From NCBI RefSeq assembly GCF_030209835.1, contig NZ_JARVRF010000019.1:1-64000 (forward strand): a stretch of 64,000 bases of DNA, read 5' to 3'. Source of the DNA: Arthrobacter sp. efr-133-R2A-120 (GTDB taxonomy: Bacteria; Actinomycetota; Actinomycetes; Actinomycetales; Micrococcaceae). Positions 63,906-64,000 of the stretch are shown one piece after another. The stretch's first letter is position 1, and each line of letters starts with the position of its first letter. The translations under genes were made by a program, and so were the position numbers. Below the pieces are notes generated by a model. The model saw only the letters and a program-made list of their open reading frames with translations. It did no database searches and was not told the DNA's origin.

Positions 63906-64000
63906 CAGCCGTCGGCCGTGTTCGTCGGTCATGACGATTTCATGGGTGGCGAGCGTACCGCCCAAATGGATGGCTGTGCACGTACCGGTGACCAGGCCGC
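63858..64000 (-). CDS. PaaI-type hotdog thioesterase, C-terminal fragment
   Basis: The last 47 codons of a gene entering from the right edge. The frame reads GLVTGTCTAIHLGGTLATHE, then IVMTDEHGRRLSTARITNMI and ends RENRAR. This is the typical C-terminal strand pattern of PaaI/YdiI hotdog thioesterases (V.G....H.G.....E..I.DE.GR....AR.T). The active-site half lies outside the window. Confidence 0.7.
   Translation of the reverse strand, partial: GLVTGTCTAIHLGGTLATHEIVMTDEHGRRLSTARITNMIRENRAR

Overview
The window comes from a high-GC actinobacterium, most likely an Arthrobacter-type member of the Micrococcales. The grounds are a mycothiol-linked formaldehyde/nitrosothiol dehydrogenase with a mycoredoxin, a mycobacterial-type EF-G2, an exported deacetylase with Arthrobacter-style S-layer-homology-like repeats, a DUF6153/DUF305 pair, and strong GC bias at third codon positions. 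Nearly all of the sequence is coding. I saw no rRNA, tRNA, CRISPR array, insertion sequence or prophage.

Layout. 1-7 kb: a heavy-metal-type RND module on the minus strand, with two CzcA-like pumps flanking a small adaptor-like lipoprotein; one pump lacks its proton-relay residues. 7-18 kb: a secreted lipoprotein, a soluble hybrid histidine kinase, RNase Z, a Tat-exported dienelactone-hydrolase-like protein, an AlkD-like protein, a surface polysaccharide deacetylase, a DUF1016 nuclease and a DUF1918 protein. 18-22 kb: a VTT-type membrane protein, a thioesterase, a lipoate-ligase-like protein and an FdhF/YdeP molybdoenzyme. 22-25 kb: a mycothiol redox module (MBL hydrolase, mscR, mycoredoxin) with a SigR-like promoter. 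25-36 kb: transporters (MFS, APC, MntH), thioredoxin reductase, GNAT, a NUDIX/DeoR divergent pair, a TMEM175-like protein, an alcohol dehydrogenase and a CehA-type PHP phosphoesterase. 36-50 kb: DUF305/DUF6153, slipin, HrpB, an M50 protease, EF-G2, a YciO/Sua5 protein, an ABC-2 transporter with a LolA-like lipid-binding protein, and an MHS-family transporter. 50-54 kb: the tryptophan-degradation operon kynA-kynU with a PaaX-type regulator. 54-61 kb: a three-gene biosynthetic cluster. 61-64 kb: a HAD protein, a Pit phosphate transporter, a small membrane protein, a DHFR-like reductase and the 3' end of a PaaI-type thioesterase.

The most exciting element is the 54012-61119 cluster: aspartate kinase, a 2,4-diaminobutyrate aminotransferase, and a 1361-residue single-module synthetase of the epsilon-poly-lysine synthetase (Pls) type. 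The synthetase has adenylation and carrier domains followed by six membrane segments that separate three soluble domains. Together with a housekeeping aspartate-semialdehyde dehydrogenase from elsewhere, these genes would convert aspartate to L-2,4-diaminobutyrate and polymerise it. The inferred product is a cationic poly-diaminobutyrate-type homopoly(amino acid).

Regulatory signals read from the DNA include a SigR-like promoter (GGAAT-N18-GTT) before mycoredoxin, an apparently leaderless kynA promoter overlapped by a near-palindromic operator, a palindrome in the NUDIX/DeoR divergent promoter, PHO-box-like repeats before pit, and five terminator hairpins.
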